The notes below the pieces were generated by a model that searched no databases, was not told the origin of the DNA, and saw only the letters and a list, made by a program, of their open reading frames with translations. 6,116 nt of DNA, taken from positions 1-6,116 of the forward strand of contig USDP01000097.1 in NCBI GenBank assembly GCA_900553545.1, in the 5' to 3' direction. Positions 1 through 5,342 of this stretch are shown here, in pieces; within the stretch, counting starts at the first letter, position 1, and each line of letters begins with the position of its first letter. A program made the translations under genes and the position numbers. The stretch comes from an uncultured Eubacteriales bacterium. Lineage in GTDB: Bacteria > Bacillota > Clostridia > Oscillospirales > Oscillospiraceae.

Positions 1-1849
1 TGCCGACGCCCGTCGGGCCGAGGAACAGGAACGAGCCGATCGGACGGTTCGGATCCTGGATGCCGGCGCGGCTGCGCTGAATGGCTTCCGAGACGACGCG
101 GACGGCCTCATCCTGCCCGATGACGCGCTTGTGGAGCGTATCTTCGAGGTGGAGCAGCTTCTCGCGCTCACCCTCCATCAGGCGGGAGACGGGGATGCCC
201 GTCCAGCGCTCGATGATCTTCGCAATTTCTTCTTCTGTCACCTTGTCTCGCAGCAGACTTGAATCCTTTGCCTGCGCGGCGACCTGTTCCTCGGCCTCGA
301 GCTGTTTTTTGGCCTCGGGCAGGTCACGGTATTTCAGCGTACCGGCCTTTTCGTATTCGCCGCTCTGCTCGGCGGCTTCGATTTCGCGGCCCAACTGCTC
401 GATCTTTTCCCGCAGCTGCTGCACGCGGCCGATGGCGTTCTTTTCGTTTTCCCATTTTGCCTTCATCGCGTTGAACGTCTCGCGGTTTTCGGCCAGCTCC
501 TTCTGGAGTTCGGTGAGCCGGGCTTTGCTCAGCTCGTCGTCCTCGTTCTTGAGGGCGGCCTCCTCGATCTGCATCTGGATGATCTTGCGGTTGATGACGT
601 CCAGCTCGGTCGGCATCGAGTCCATCTCCGTGCGGATCATGGCGCACGCCTCGTCGATGAGGTCGATGGCCTTGTCCGGCAGGAAACGGTCGGTGATATA
701 CCGGTTGGAGAGCGTGGCCGCGGCGATGATCGCCGGGTCGGTGATCTTCACGCCGTGGAACACCTCGTAGCGGGACTCCAAACCACGCAGGATCGCGATG
801 GTATCCTCCACGGTCGGCTCCTGCACCAGAACGGTCTGGAACCGGCGTTCGAGCGCCGGGTCCTTCTCAATATACTGGCGGTATTCATCGAGCGTCGTTG
901 CGCCGATGCAGTGCAGCTCGCCGCGCGCCAGCATCGGCTTGAGCAGGTTGCCCGCGTCCATCGAACCCTCGGTCTTGCCTGCGCCGACGATCGTGTGCAG
1001 CTCATCGATGAACAGGATGATCTTGCCCTCGGACTTTTTGACCTCGGCAAGGACGGCCTTCAGCCGTTCCTCAAATTCGCCGCGGTATTTTGCACCCGCA
1101 ATCAGCGCACCCATGTCGAGCGAGAAGATCGTCTTGTCCTGAAGCGCCTTTGGGACTTCGTTGGCGACGATACGCTGCGCCAGTCCTTCGACGATGGCCG
1201 TCTTGCCGACGCCCGGCTCGCCGATGAGGACAGGGTTGTTCTTCGTCTTACGGGACAGGATGCGGATCACGTTTCGGATCTCGTCGTCACGGCCGATGAC
1301 CGGGTCCATCTTCTGCTCTCTCGCGCGCTTGACAAGGTCGGTGCCGTATTTTTCAAGGGCCTCGTAGGTGTCCTCCGGCGTGTCGTTTGTCACGCGCTGA
1401 TTGCCGCGGATGGTCTGCAAGGTTTGCAGAACGGTTTCTTTTTTGATGTTATAGGTGCGGAACAGGTCTTTCAGCGTATTGTCCGCGCAGTCGATCAGGG
1501 CGAGCAGCAGATGCTCGACGGAGACGAAGTCGTCCTTCATGCTCTTGGCAAGCTCTTCAGACTTCGTCAGTGCCTCATCGACTTGGCGCGAGACATAGAA
1601 TCGGTCGGCCTCCCGGCCGGAGCCGGTCACGCGCGGCAGCTTGTTGACCTCCGCCGTGACGGCGGCATCCAGGCTCTCGACGGAAATGCCCATCTTTTTC
1701 AAAAGCTGCGGCACAAGGCCGCCGTCCTGCTGCAACAGCGCGGAGAGCAGATGCACCTGCTCGATCTGCTGGTTCTGATTCTGAATGGTCAGCTGCTGGG
1801 CCGCCTGAATGGCCTGCAGCGATTTCTGCGTATAATTCTGTGCGTTCAT
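1..1849 (-). CDS. clpB: ATP-dependent disaggregase ClpB (C-terminal part beyond window)
   Basis: ClpB is a cytosolic hexameric AAA+ chaperone that, with DnaK, threads aggregated proteins through its central pore using ATP. The frame reads without interruption for 616 codons. Residues 1-150 form the Clp N domain. NBD1 has Walker A GEPGVGKT at 210-217, pore-loop Tyr255 in KYRG, Walker B ILFIDE with Glu283 as catalytic base, and arginine fingers at 335-336 in LERRFQ. Residues about 410-530 are the charged, coiled-coil M domain, which separates ClpB from ClpA and ClpX. NBD2 begins with VIGQ at 576-579, and the window ends inside its Walker A after GPTGVG (611-616). About 240 residues of the usual ~860 are missing only because of the window edge. 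The ATG at 1849 matches the normal ClpB N terminus and follows GAGGAG (1862-1867), a slightly long 12-nt gap. The CIRCE operator and promoter upstream indicate HrcA control. Confidence 0.97.
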   Translation of the reverse strand, partial: MNAQNYTQKSLQAIQAAQQLTIQNQNQQIEQVHLLSALLQQDGGLVPQLLKKMGISVESLDAAVTAEVNKLPRVTGSGREADRFYVSRQVDEALTKSEELAKSMKDDFVSVEHLLLALIDCADNTLKDLFRTYNIKKETVLQTLQTIRGNQRVTNDTPEDTYEALEKYGTDLVKRAREQKMDPVIGRDDEIRNVIRILSRKTKNNPVLIGEPGVGKTAIVEGLAQRIVANEVPKALQDKTIFSLDMGALIAGAKYRGEFEERLKAVLAEVKKSEGKIILFIDELHTIVGAGKTEGSMDAGNLLKPMLARGELHCIGATTLDEYRQYIEKDPALERRFQTVLVQEPTVEDTIAILRGLESRYEVFHGVKITDPAIIAAATLSNRYITDRFLPDKAIDLIDEACAMIRTEMDSMPTELDVINRKIIQMQIEEAALKNEDDELSKARLTELQKELAENRETFNAMKAKWENEKNAIGRVQQLREKIEQLGREIEAAEQSGEYEKAGTLKYRDLPEAKKQLEAEEQVAAQAKDSSLLRDKVTEEEIAKIIERWTGIPVSRLMEGEREKLLHLEDTLHKRVIGQDEAVRVVSEAIQRSRAGIQDPNRPIGSFLFLGPTGVG

Positions 1850-1871
1850 ACTACGATTCAACTCCTCGGGG

Positions 1872-1898
1872 TTAGCACTCACGAGCATAGAGTGCTAA
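1872..1898 (-). promoter_or_regulatory. CIRCE operator (HrcA binding site)
   Basis: TTAGCACTC (1872-1880) and GAGTGCTAA (1890-1898) form a perfect 9-bp inverted repeat separated by exactly 9 bases. This is the consensus CIRCE architecture bound by the heat-shock repressor HrcA. It lies about 8 bases downstream of the predicted clpB transcription start and 22 bases upstream of the ATG, so bound HrcA would block initiation, and heat titration of GroEL would release it. No CtsR-type heptad repeat was seen nearby. Confidence 0.97.
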
Positions 1899-1912
1899 TT
1901 CATTTTGATTAC

Positions 1913-1941
1913 AATATAGACCCGCCCTGCCGGTTTGTCAA
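1913..1941 (-). promoter_or_regulatory. sigma-A promoter of clpB
   Basis: Read on the minus strand, TTGACA (1936-1941) is followed by a 17-base spacer and TATATT (1913-1918), a near-consensus housekeeping promoter. The expected start is near 1906, giving a 5' leader of about 57 nt that contains the whole CIRCE element. A strong promoter under a repressor operator fits a heat-inducible clpB. Confidence 0.87.
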
Positions 1942-2070
1942 TAGGCCGGACGTGACTTTTTTGTAAATAAATTGTAGACATAATATTTCCGGATTTCATA
2001 CATATTTAATATTTGCCCTCTATGATTCTTAAAATTCGCTTGGTAAGATAATGATGCAAGAGCGATATAC

Positions 2071-2151
2071 ACTTTTTCATTTTCCCCTCATATATATTTT
2101 GTGAAAAGAAGCCCGCAGACAAATTGGTCACTTGTCTGCGGACTTCTTTTT
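2071..2151 (+). ncRNA. Putative small RNA, copy 1 of a tandem pair
   Basis: Predicted RNA of about 75-80 nt. A possible promoter is TTGGTA (2040-2045), an 18-base spacer and GATATA (2064-2069), giving a start near 2071-2077. The predicted 5' end is the C/U-rich single-stranded stretch (2070-2089) CACTTTTTCATTTTCCCCTC, shared exactly with copy 2. The RNA would end at a strong hairpin with a U-tract. CCCC-rich unpaired segments are a known seed type in Firmicute small RNAs that pair with G-rich ribosome binding sites; assigning that role here is inference. The start and promoter are guesses. A weaker alternative is a 24-codon frame on the other strand (2006-2080). Confidence 0.4.
2104..2151 (+). 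terminator. Intrinsic terminator of tandem unit 1
   Basis: CCGCAGACAA (2113-2122) pairs with TTGTCTGCGG (2132-2141) around a 9-base loop ATTGGTCAC. After one C-A mismatch the stem continues with AAAAGAAG (2104-2111) against CTTCTTTT (2143-2150). The run of T on the plus side and A on the other makes it probably functional in both directions, also protecting against transcription toward clpB. Confidence 0.85.
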
Positions 2152-2308
2152 GGTATGGGGCTGCATCGTATTCCATCGAAACGGTGCAGCCGAATGGAAA
2201 TTCGCGATAATTACCAAAAATTACTTTGCGATTTCATACATATTTCATAATTGCCCTCTAAGATTGTTAAAAACCCCTTGATAAGATAATACTGCAAGAA
2301 GCGATAAC

Positions 2309-2385
2309 ACTTTTTCATTTTCCCCTCTTATTCTATAAAAGATGCCCTCAGGAAAGCCGGTCACTTTCCTGAGGGTTTCTTTTTT
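2309..2385 (+). ncRNA. Putative small RNA, copy 2 of a tandem pair
   Basis: Counterpart of the copy at 2071-2151. A possible promoter is TTGATA (2278-2283) with a -10 such as CGATAA or GATAAC around 2302-2308. The 5' C/U-rich 20-mer (2308-2327) is identical to copy 1. It is followed by an unrelated AT-rich linker and a terminator hairpin with different stem bases but the same GGTCAC loop. Identity of promoter block and 5' seed combined with drift elsewhere is what sibling small RNAs typically show. No homologous family is recognised. Confidence 0.4.
2337..2385 (+). terminator. Intrinsic terminator of tandem unit 2
   Basis: CCCTCAGGAAAG (2345-2356) pairs perfectly with CTTTCCTGAGGG (2364-2375) around loop CCGGTCA, followed by TTTCTTTTTT (2376-2385). 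A-rich sequence (2337-2342) opposite the T run suggests some bidirectional activity. The stem bases differ from the unit 1 terminator while the GGTCAC at the loop is kept. Confidence 0.9.
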
Positions 2386-2471
2386 GTGGCTGCACCGGCG
2401 AATGGTGTGACGCAGCCTTGGAATTTTGTGAGTCCGGCTTAAATAAAAGTATATACTTCTGTTGGAAACTA

Positions 2472-2480
2472 TGATATAAT
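2472..2480 (+). promoter_or_regulatory. Extended -10 promoter of the aminotransferase gene
   Basis: TG-A-TATAAT (TG at 2472-2473, TATAAT at 2475-2480) is a consensus extended -10 element. No good -35 hexamer sits 17 bases upstream, which is tolerated for this promoter class. The start would be near 2487, giving a leader of about 77 nt with the palindrome at 2494-2513. Confidence 0.7.
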
Positions 2481-2493
2481 AAATCAAATTTTT

Positions 2494-2513
2494 CGATGCA
2501 CTGCATTGCATCG
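2494..2513. promoter_or_regulatory. Palindrome in the aminotransferase leader (possible operator)
   Basis: CGATGCA (2494-2500) and TGCATCG (2507-2513) form a perfect 7-bp inverted repeat around CTGCAT. It begins about 7 bases after the predicted transcription start, a typical place for a repressor operator. As RNA it would form a small 5' hairpin instead. No regulator is identifiable from the site. Confidence 0.4.
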
Positions 2514-2563
2514 TGAATCTCAGGAGCATGACTCTGGCATAATATTCCGAAGGAGGTATTCAA

Positions 2564-3760
2564 ATGAAGTTCTCGAGTAAAGCACTTCGCTGCCAACAGT
2601 CACCCATGCGTAAATTCCATCCCTATGCGGTCGCAGCGGCGGCAGCAGGCAAGAAGATCTATCATCTGAATATCGGCCAGCCGGATATTCAGACGCCGAA
2701 GCAGCTCTTCGACGCAGTTCGCAATTTCCACGAGCCGACGCTCGCCTACGCGCCCTCGCCCGGCATCCCGGCGCTGATCGACGCGATCTGCAGCTATTAT
2801 GCGCGCATCGGCGTGACGCTGGACGCGGGGAATGTGCTCGTCACCACGGGCGGGAGCGAAGCGCTCCAGATCGCATGCAACTGTATTCTGGACGACGGCG
2901 ACGAGATCATCGTTCCGGAGCCGTTTTATCCCAACTACCATACCTTTATCACCACGGCCGGCGCCAGCATCCATCCGCTGCATACCCGCCCGGAGGAGGG
3001 CTATTTCTTTGCTGACCGGGCAAAGCTCGAAGACTGTATCACGCCGAACACCCGCGCCATCATGATCACCAATCCCGGCAACCCGACCGGAACCTGCCTC
3101 ACGCGCGAGGAGATGAAAATGATCCTCGACGTGGCCGTGGAGCATGACCTCTATCTGATCGCCGACGAGGTCTACCGCGAGTTTGCCTATGAGACGAGCG
3201 AGCTGCTCTCGTTCCTGCAATTCGGCTATGGCTATGAAAATCTGATCCTGATTGACTCCGTGTCGAAGCGGTTCTCCGCCTGCGGCGCGCGCATCGGCTG
3301 CCTCATCAGCCGGAATGTGGAGTTTATGGCGCAGGCACTGAAATACTGTCAGGCGCGGCTCTCCGTCGCGACGCTCGACCAGGTCGCGGCCGCGGCGCTC
3401 TACAGCGTCGGGCCGGAGTATTTCGCCGCCGTGCGCGAGGAATATCATCGCCGCCGCGATACCGTCGTGCGCAAACTGCACGAGATCCCCGGCGTCGTCT
3501 GCGAATGCCCGAAGGGGGCGTTCTATCTGATGGCGGCCCTCCCGGTCGACGACGCGGAAAAGTTCCAGCAGTGGCTGCTGGAGGAGTTTGACGACCATGG
3601 CGACACCGTCATGTTCGCCGCCGGCGGGCCGTTCTACGCCACGCCCGGCAAGGGCCTGAACGAGATCCGCATCGCTTACGTCCTCAAGCAGGAGGATCTG
3701 GAGCGGGCGATGGATCTGCTGGCGCTTGGCATTCAGAAATATAACGAGACGCATAAGTGA
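2564..3760 (+). CDS. PLP-dependent class I/II aminotransferase (AspC-like, substrate unassigned)
   Basis: A cytosolic fold-type I transaminase that would move an amino group between an amino acid and a 2-oxo acid via pyridoxal phosphate. Its 398 residues match the family's usual ~390-400. Visible landmarks are TTGGSEA (94-100) for phosphate binding, NPGNPTG (170-176) with Asn173, ADEVY (200-204) with Asp201 for the PLP ring nitrogen and Tyr204, SVSKRFSACGARIG (232-245) with Schiff-base Lys235 and Arg243, and NEIRIAY (366-372) with Arg369 for the substrate carboxylate. All catalytic residues are intact. The ATG at 2564 follows a perfect AAGGAGG (2550-2556) with 7-base spacing. The SACGAR form of the lysine motif differs from the usual AMTGWR form of aspartate aminotransferases, so aspartate is only one candidate substrate. 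It appears monocistronic, between its own promoter and the terminator at 3855-3893. Confidence 0.93.
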   Translation: MKFSSKALRCQQSPMRKFHPYAVAAAAAGKKIYHLNIGQPDIQTPKQLFDAVRNFHEPTLAYAPSPGIPALIDAICSYYARIGVTLDAGNVLVTTGGSEALQIACNCILDDGDEIIVPEPFYPNYHTFITTAGASIHPLHTRPEEGYFFADRAKLEDCITPNTRAIMITNPGNPTGTCLTREEMKMILDVAVEHDLYLIADEVYREFAYETSELLSFLQFGYGYENLILIDSVSKRFSACGARIGCLISRNVEFMAQALKYCQARLSVATLDQVAAAALYSVGPEYFAAVREEYHRRRDTVVRKLHEIPGVVCECPKGAFYLMAALPVDDAEKFQQWLLEEFDDHGDTVMFAAGGPFYATPGKGLNEIRIAYVLKQEDLERAMDLLALGIQKYNETHK

Positions 3761-3783
3761 GCAAATGAGCCGCCGCAACGTCA

Positions 3784-3850
3784 GAAGAAGTCTACTGCAT
3801 TGCGCTTCCGCCGGGGCGGCGAAAGCTCCATATTTGCAGTCTCCTTCTTC
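3784..3850 (+). other. Structured RNA element in the aminotransferase 3' region
   Basis: GAAGAAG (3784-3790) pairs with CTTCTTC (3844-3850). A symmetric 3x3 internal loop (TCT/CTC) follows, then ACTGCA (3794-3799) pairs with TGCAGT (3835-3840). Inside lies a hairpin: GCTT (3804-3807) with AAGC (3823-3826), a C-A mismatch, then CGCC (3809-3812) with GGCG (3818-3821), loop GGGGC. It has no U-tract and sits just before a separate terminator. It could be a 3'-UTR stabiliser or an independent RNA motif; I do not recognise a named family. Confidence 0.5.
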
Positions 3851-3854
3851 CTCT

Positions 3855-3893
3855 CCGAAAGGCAACCGCTTTGCTGGGTTGCCTTTCGGTTTT
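3855..3893 (+). terminator. Intrinsic terminator after the aminotransferase
   Basis: CCGAAAGGCAACC (3855-3867) and GGTTGCCTTTCGG (3877-3889) form a perfect 13-bp stem with a 9-base loop, followed by TTTT (3890-3893). It closes the aminotransferase transcript about 95 bases after the stop codon and isolates it from the repeat island. Confidence 0.92.
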
Positions 3894-3930
3894 GTAGGGG
3901 CCGACGACGCGGTCGGCCCGAAAGCCTACA
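3893..3930. repeat. Short palindromic repeat (TGTAGG...CCTACA)
   Basis: TGTAGG (3893-3898) and GGCCGAC (3899-3905) pair with GTCGGCC (3912-3918) and CCTACA (3925-3930), with a one-sided CGAAAG bulge. I recall similar TGTAGGGGCGxxC palindromes as dispersed intergenic repeats in Clostridia genomes. Only one copy is present here, so the dispersed nature is from memory and not shown by this window. Confidence 0.6.
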
Positions 3931-3938
3931 ATAGACGT

Positions 3939-4239
3939 GTCATTGCGAACCAGTGCGCACACTGGTGTGGCAATCCCGTAGGGTGTATCTGAAAACTCCC
4001 AACGCACCCGGACAGCGGGTCTTTTTGCGGTGTGCCGCGTCATTTTTTCTTGAAATACGTCAGTATTCCCGCGAAAAAATGTCTTGCTCAACGCAAAAAT
4101 CCCTCGCTGCCGGTCACATCATGAGTTTTCAGATACACCCTAGATTTTTATGGAGTCTTAGATGGAGCGTCGTTCTACATAACACTCCTATAAGATCTAC
4201 GGGACTCTCACGCCAGTCTGAGGACTGGCTCAGAATGAC
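3939..4239. repeat. Palindromic intergenic element interrupted by a MITE
   Basis: The left arm (3939-3980) begins GTCATTGCGAACCAGTG and ends CCCGTA. The right arm read backwards (4239-4195) begins GTCATTCTGAGCCAGTC and reaches CCCGTAGAT. The arms share GTCATT, CCAGT, ACTGG, GTG and TCCCGTA in register. With the 160-bp insertion at 3981-4140 and one TA removed, the left arm continues GATTTTTATGGAGT (4143-4156), which aligns with GATCTTATAGGAGT on the right arm. The original element would have been about 139 bp. The left arm also has its own hairpin, ACCAGTG (3949-3955) with CACTGGT (3960-3966). It resembles REP/MITE-like dispersed repeats; no coding capacity. Confidence 0.8.
3981..4140. mobile_element. 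MITE, 160 bp, 18-bp perfect terminal inverted repeats, TA duplication
   Basis: GGGTGTATCTGAAAACTC (3981-3998) is repeated in inverse at 4123-4140 without mismatch, flanked by TA on both sides (3979-3980 and 4141-4142). The interior is also largely palindromic: TTTTTGCG (4022-4029) with CGCAAAAA (4092-4099), and CATTTTTTC (4041-4049) with GAAAAAATG (4073-4081). There is no transposase, so it would depend on one supplied elsewhere. TA target duplication is typical of IS630/Tc1-mariner and some IS5-group elements; which one mobilised it cannot be told from here. Confidence 0.88.
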
Positions 4240-4315
4240 GCTTCTATTTTAGGGCCGCTGCGGCGGGATTTCGGCCACGAGCGAAAGTACGGTCAAACAT
4301 CAGGAGGAACGCAGC

Positions 4316-5332
4316 ATGAAAAAACGCCGCATTTGCATCATCTACACGGGCGGGACGATCGGCATGGTCCCGAGCGAGCGCGGTTACATCCCAAGCAGCG
4401 GCGCGTTCCGTCGGCTGCTGCGCGCGATCCCGGATCTCTACTGGGACGCGATGCCGGAGTGGGACGTGGTGGAATTCGACCCGCTGCTCGACTCGTCCGA
4501 CGTGGCTGTGCGCGAATGGAACCAGATGGGCCGTGCGATCGCGGAGCGCTATGAAGCGTATGACGGCTTCGTTGTCCTCCACGGGACGGACACGATGGCC
4601 TATTCGGCGTCCGCGCTGGCGTTCATGCTGGAAAATCTGGCGAAGCCCGTCATCTTCACCGGCGCGCAGATCCCGCTTGGGCAGATCCGCACCGACGGGC
4701 GCGACAACATCATCAACTCCATGCTCATCGCGGCCTCGGGCCGGGTACATGAGGTGTGCATCTATTTCAACGGACTGCTGCTGCGCGGGTGCCGGAGCGT
4801 GAAGCGGTCGTCCGACCAGTTTGAGGCGTTTGCGGCCCCGAATGATACGCCGCTGGCCTTTGCGGGCATTCAGATTCAATATAAGCGCAGCGCGCTGCGG
4901 CCCGTGCCGGAGGGCGAGTTCCGCTTCCAGCCGCTCAGCGAACTGCCGATCGGCGTGGTCAAGGTCTTTCCGGGCATCCAGTTCGCGCATTTCGCGTCGC
5001 TGATGACAGAGAAGCTGCGCGGCGTTGTGCTCGAGACGTTCGGCGCGGGGAACATCCCCGGCGCGGCACAGAACGCGCTGCTGCCGATCATCGAGCGCGC
5101 GTATCAGAACGGGACGATCATCGTCGTCTGTTCGCAATGCTCGCAGGGGACGGTTAGCCTCGGAACCTACGCTTCCAGTGCGGCGCTGCACGAGGTCGGC
5201 GCGGTGAATGGCCACGACATGACGACCGAGGCTGCGTTTGCAAAGCTCTATTATCTGCTCAGCCGCTCGGACGACCCCGAGTGGGTCAAGGGCCAGCTTG
5301 GCCGCGATCTGCGCGGCGAGCTGACGGAATGA
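4316..5332 (+). CDS. ansA: Type I L-asparaginase
   Basis: Hydrolyses L-asparagine to aspartate and ammonia in the cytosol. The 338-residue length is typical for AnsA, and there is no signal peptide, which argues against the secreted type II enzyme. Catalytic residues by family alignment are all present: nucleophile Thr11 in YTGGTIGM, Tyr24 in the flexible lid, Thr91 and Asp92 in HGTDTMAYSA (89-98), and Lys163 in RSVKRSSD. The type I C-terminal segment SQCSQG through GHDMTTEAAFAKL (273-311) is also intact. The start at 4316 is supported by AGGAGG (4302-4307) with 8-base spacing. No convincing promoter was found in the 76 bases after the repeat island. The next frame starts 10 bases after the stop, so the two are probably co-transcribed. 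The frame that runs opposite it is a GC-composition shadow. Confidence 0.92.
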   Translation: MKKRRICIIYTGGTIGMVPSERGYIPSSGAFRRLLRAIPDLYWDAMPEWDVVEFDPLLDSSDVAVREWNQMGRAIAERYEAYDGFVVLHGTDTMAYSASALAFMLENLAKPVIFTGAQIPLGQIRTDGRDNIINSMLIAASGRVHEVCIYFNGLLLRGCRSVKRSSDQFEAFAAPNDTPLAFAGIQIQYKRSALRPVPEGEFRFQPLSELPIGVVKVFPGIQFAHFASLMTEKLRGVVLETFGAGNIPGAAQNALLPIIERAYQNGTIIVVCSQCSQGTVSLGTYASSAALHEVGAVNGHDMTTEAAFAKLYYLLSRSDDPEWVKGQLGRDLRGELTE

Positions 5333-5342
5333 GGAACGTAAC

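Larger units (their letters stand above)
1992..2191. repeat. Tandem unit 1 (238-bp period), left copy
   Basis: First of two direct copies in the gap between clpB and the aminotransferase. Positions 1992-2089 align with 2230-2327 with no net length change and roughly 80% identity. Identical runs lie at both ends of the block: GATTTCATACATATTT at the left and 20 bases ending CCCCTC at the right. Beyond this the primary sequence diverges but the layout persists: a terminator-like hairpin (2104-2151), then a second stem-loop, GGCTGCATCGT (2159-2169) pairing with ACGGTGCAGCC (2181-2191) with one G-T pair. The remaining stretch up to 2229 is AT-rich and unexplained. Confidence 0.85.
2230..2417. repeat. 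Tandem unit 2 (238-bp period), right copy
   Basis: Second direct copy. It keeps the order conserved block (2230-2327), terminator hairpin (2337-2385), GGCTGC stem-loop. The last of these pairs GGCTGC (2388-2393) with GCAGCC (2412-2417), with an inner ACC/GGT pairing and an asymmetric bulge. Within the conserved block, one inserted and one deleted base relative to unit 1 (around 2298-2307) cancel out. Conserved structures with diverged stems suggest an old duplication with retained function rather than a recent slippage event. Confidence 0.85.

Noticed and set aside
755..1966. Long plus-strand open frame (403 codons) opposite clpB
   Set aside because: The minus strand encodes an unmistakable ClpB throughout; this frame has no recognisable domain and runs through the CIRCE element and promoter.
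1992..2417. CRISPR array
   Set aside because: Only two copies with a 238-bp period and diverged repeats; no short identical repeats with regular spacers.
2245..2529. Minus-strand 94-codon frame across tandem unit 2
   Set aside because: It runs through the terminator hairpin and the predicted aminotransferase promoter and is not preserved in unit 1.
2600..3865. Minus-strand open frame (421 codons) opposite the aminotransferase
   Set aside because: It is a composition shadow of GC-rich codons; it covers the whole catalytic region of the real gene and extends into the terminator.
3792..4091. Minus-strand 99-codon frame across terminator and MITE
   Set aside because: It is assembled from repeat arms, the MITE and a terminator; no promoter, ribosome site or domain supports it.
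3981..4140. Intrinsic terminator or attenuator rather than a MITE
   Set aside because: The 18-bp perfect termini with flanking TA and the reconstructable empty site fit transposition; there is no U-tract at the outer stem.
4240..4315. Promoter for the asparaginase (TATTTT at 4245-4250)
   Set aside because: No acceptable -35 at the right spacing and no extended -10; promoter could lie further upstream in the repeat island, so none was called.
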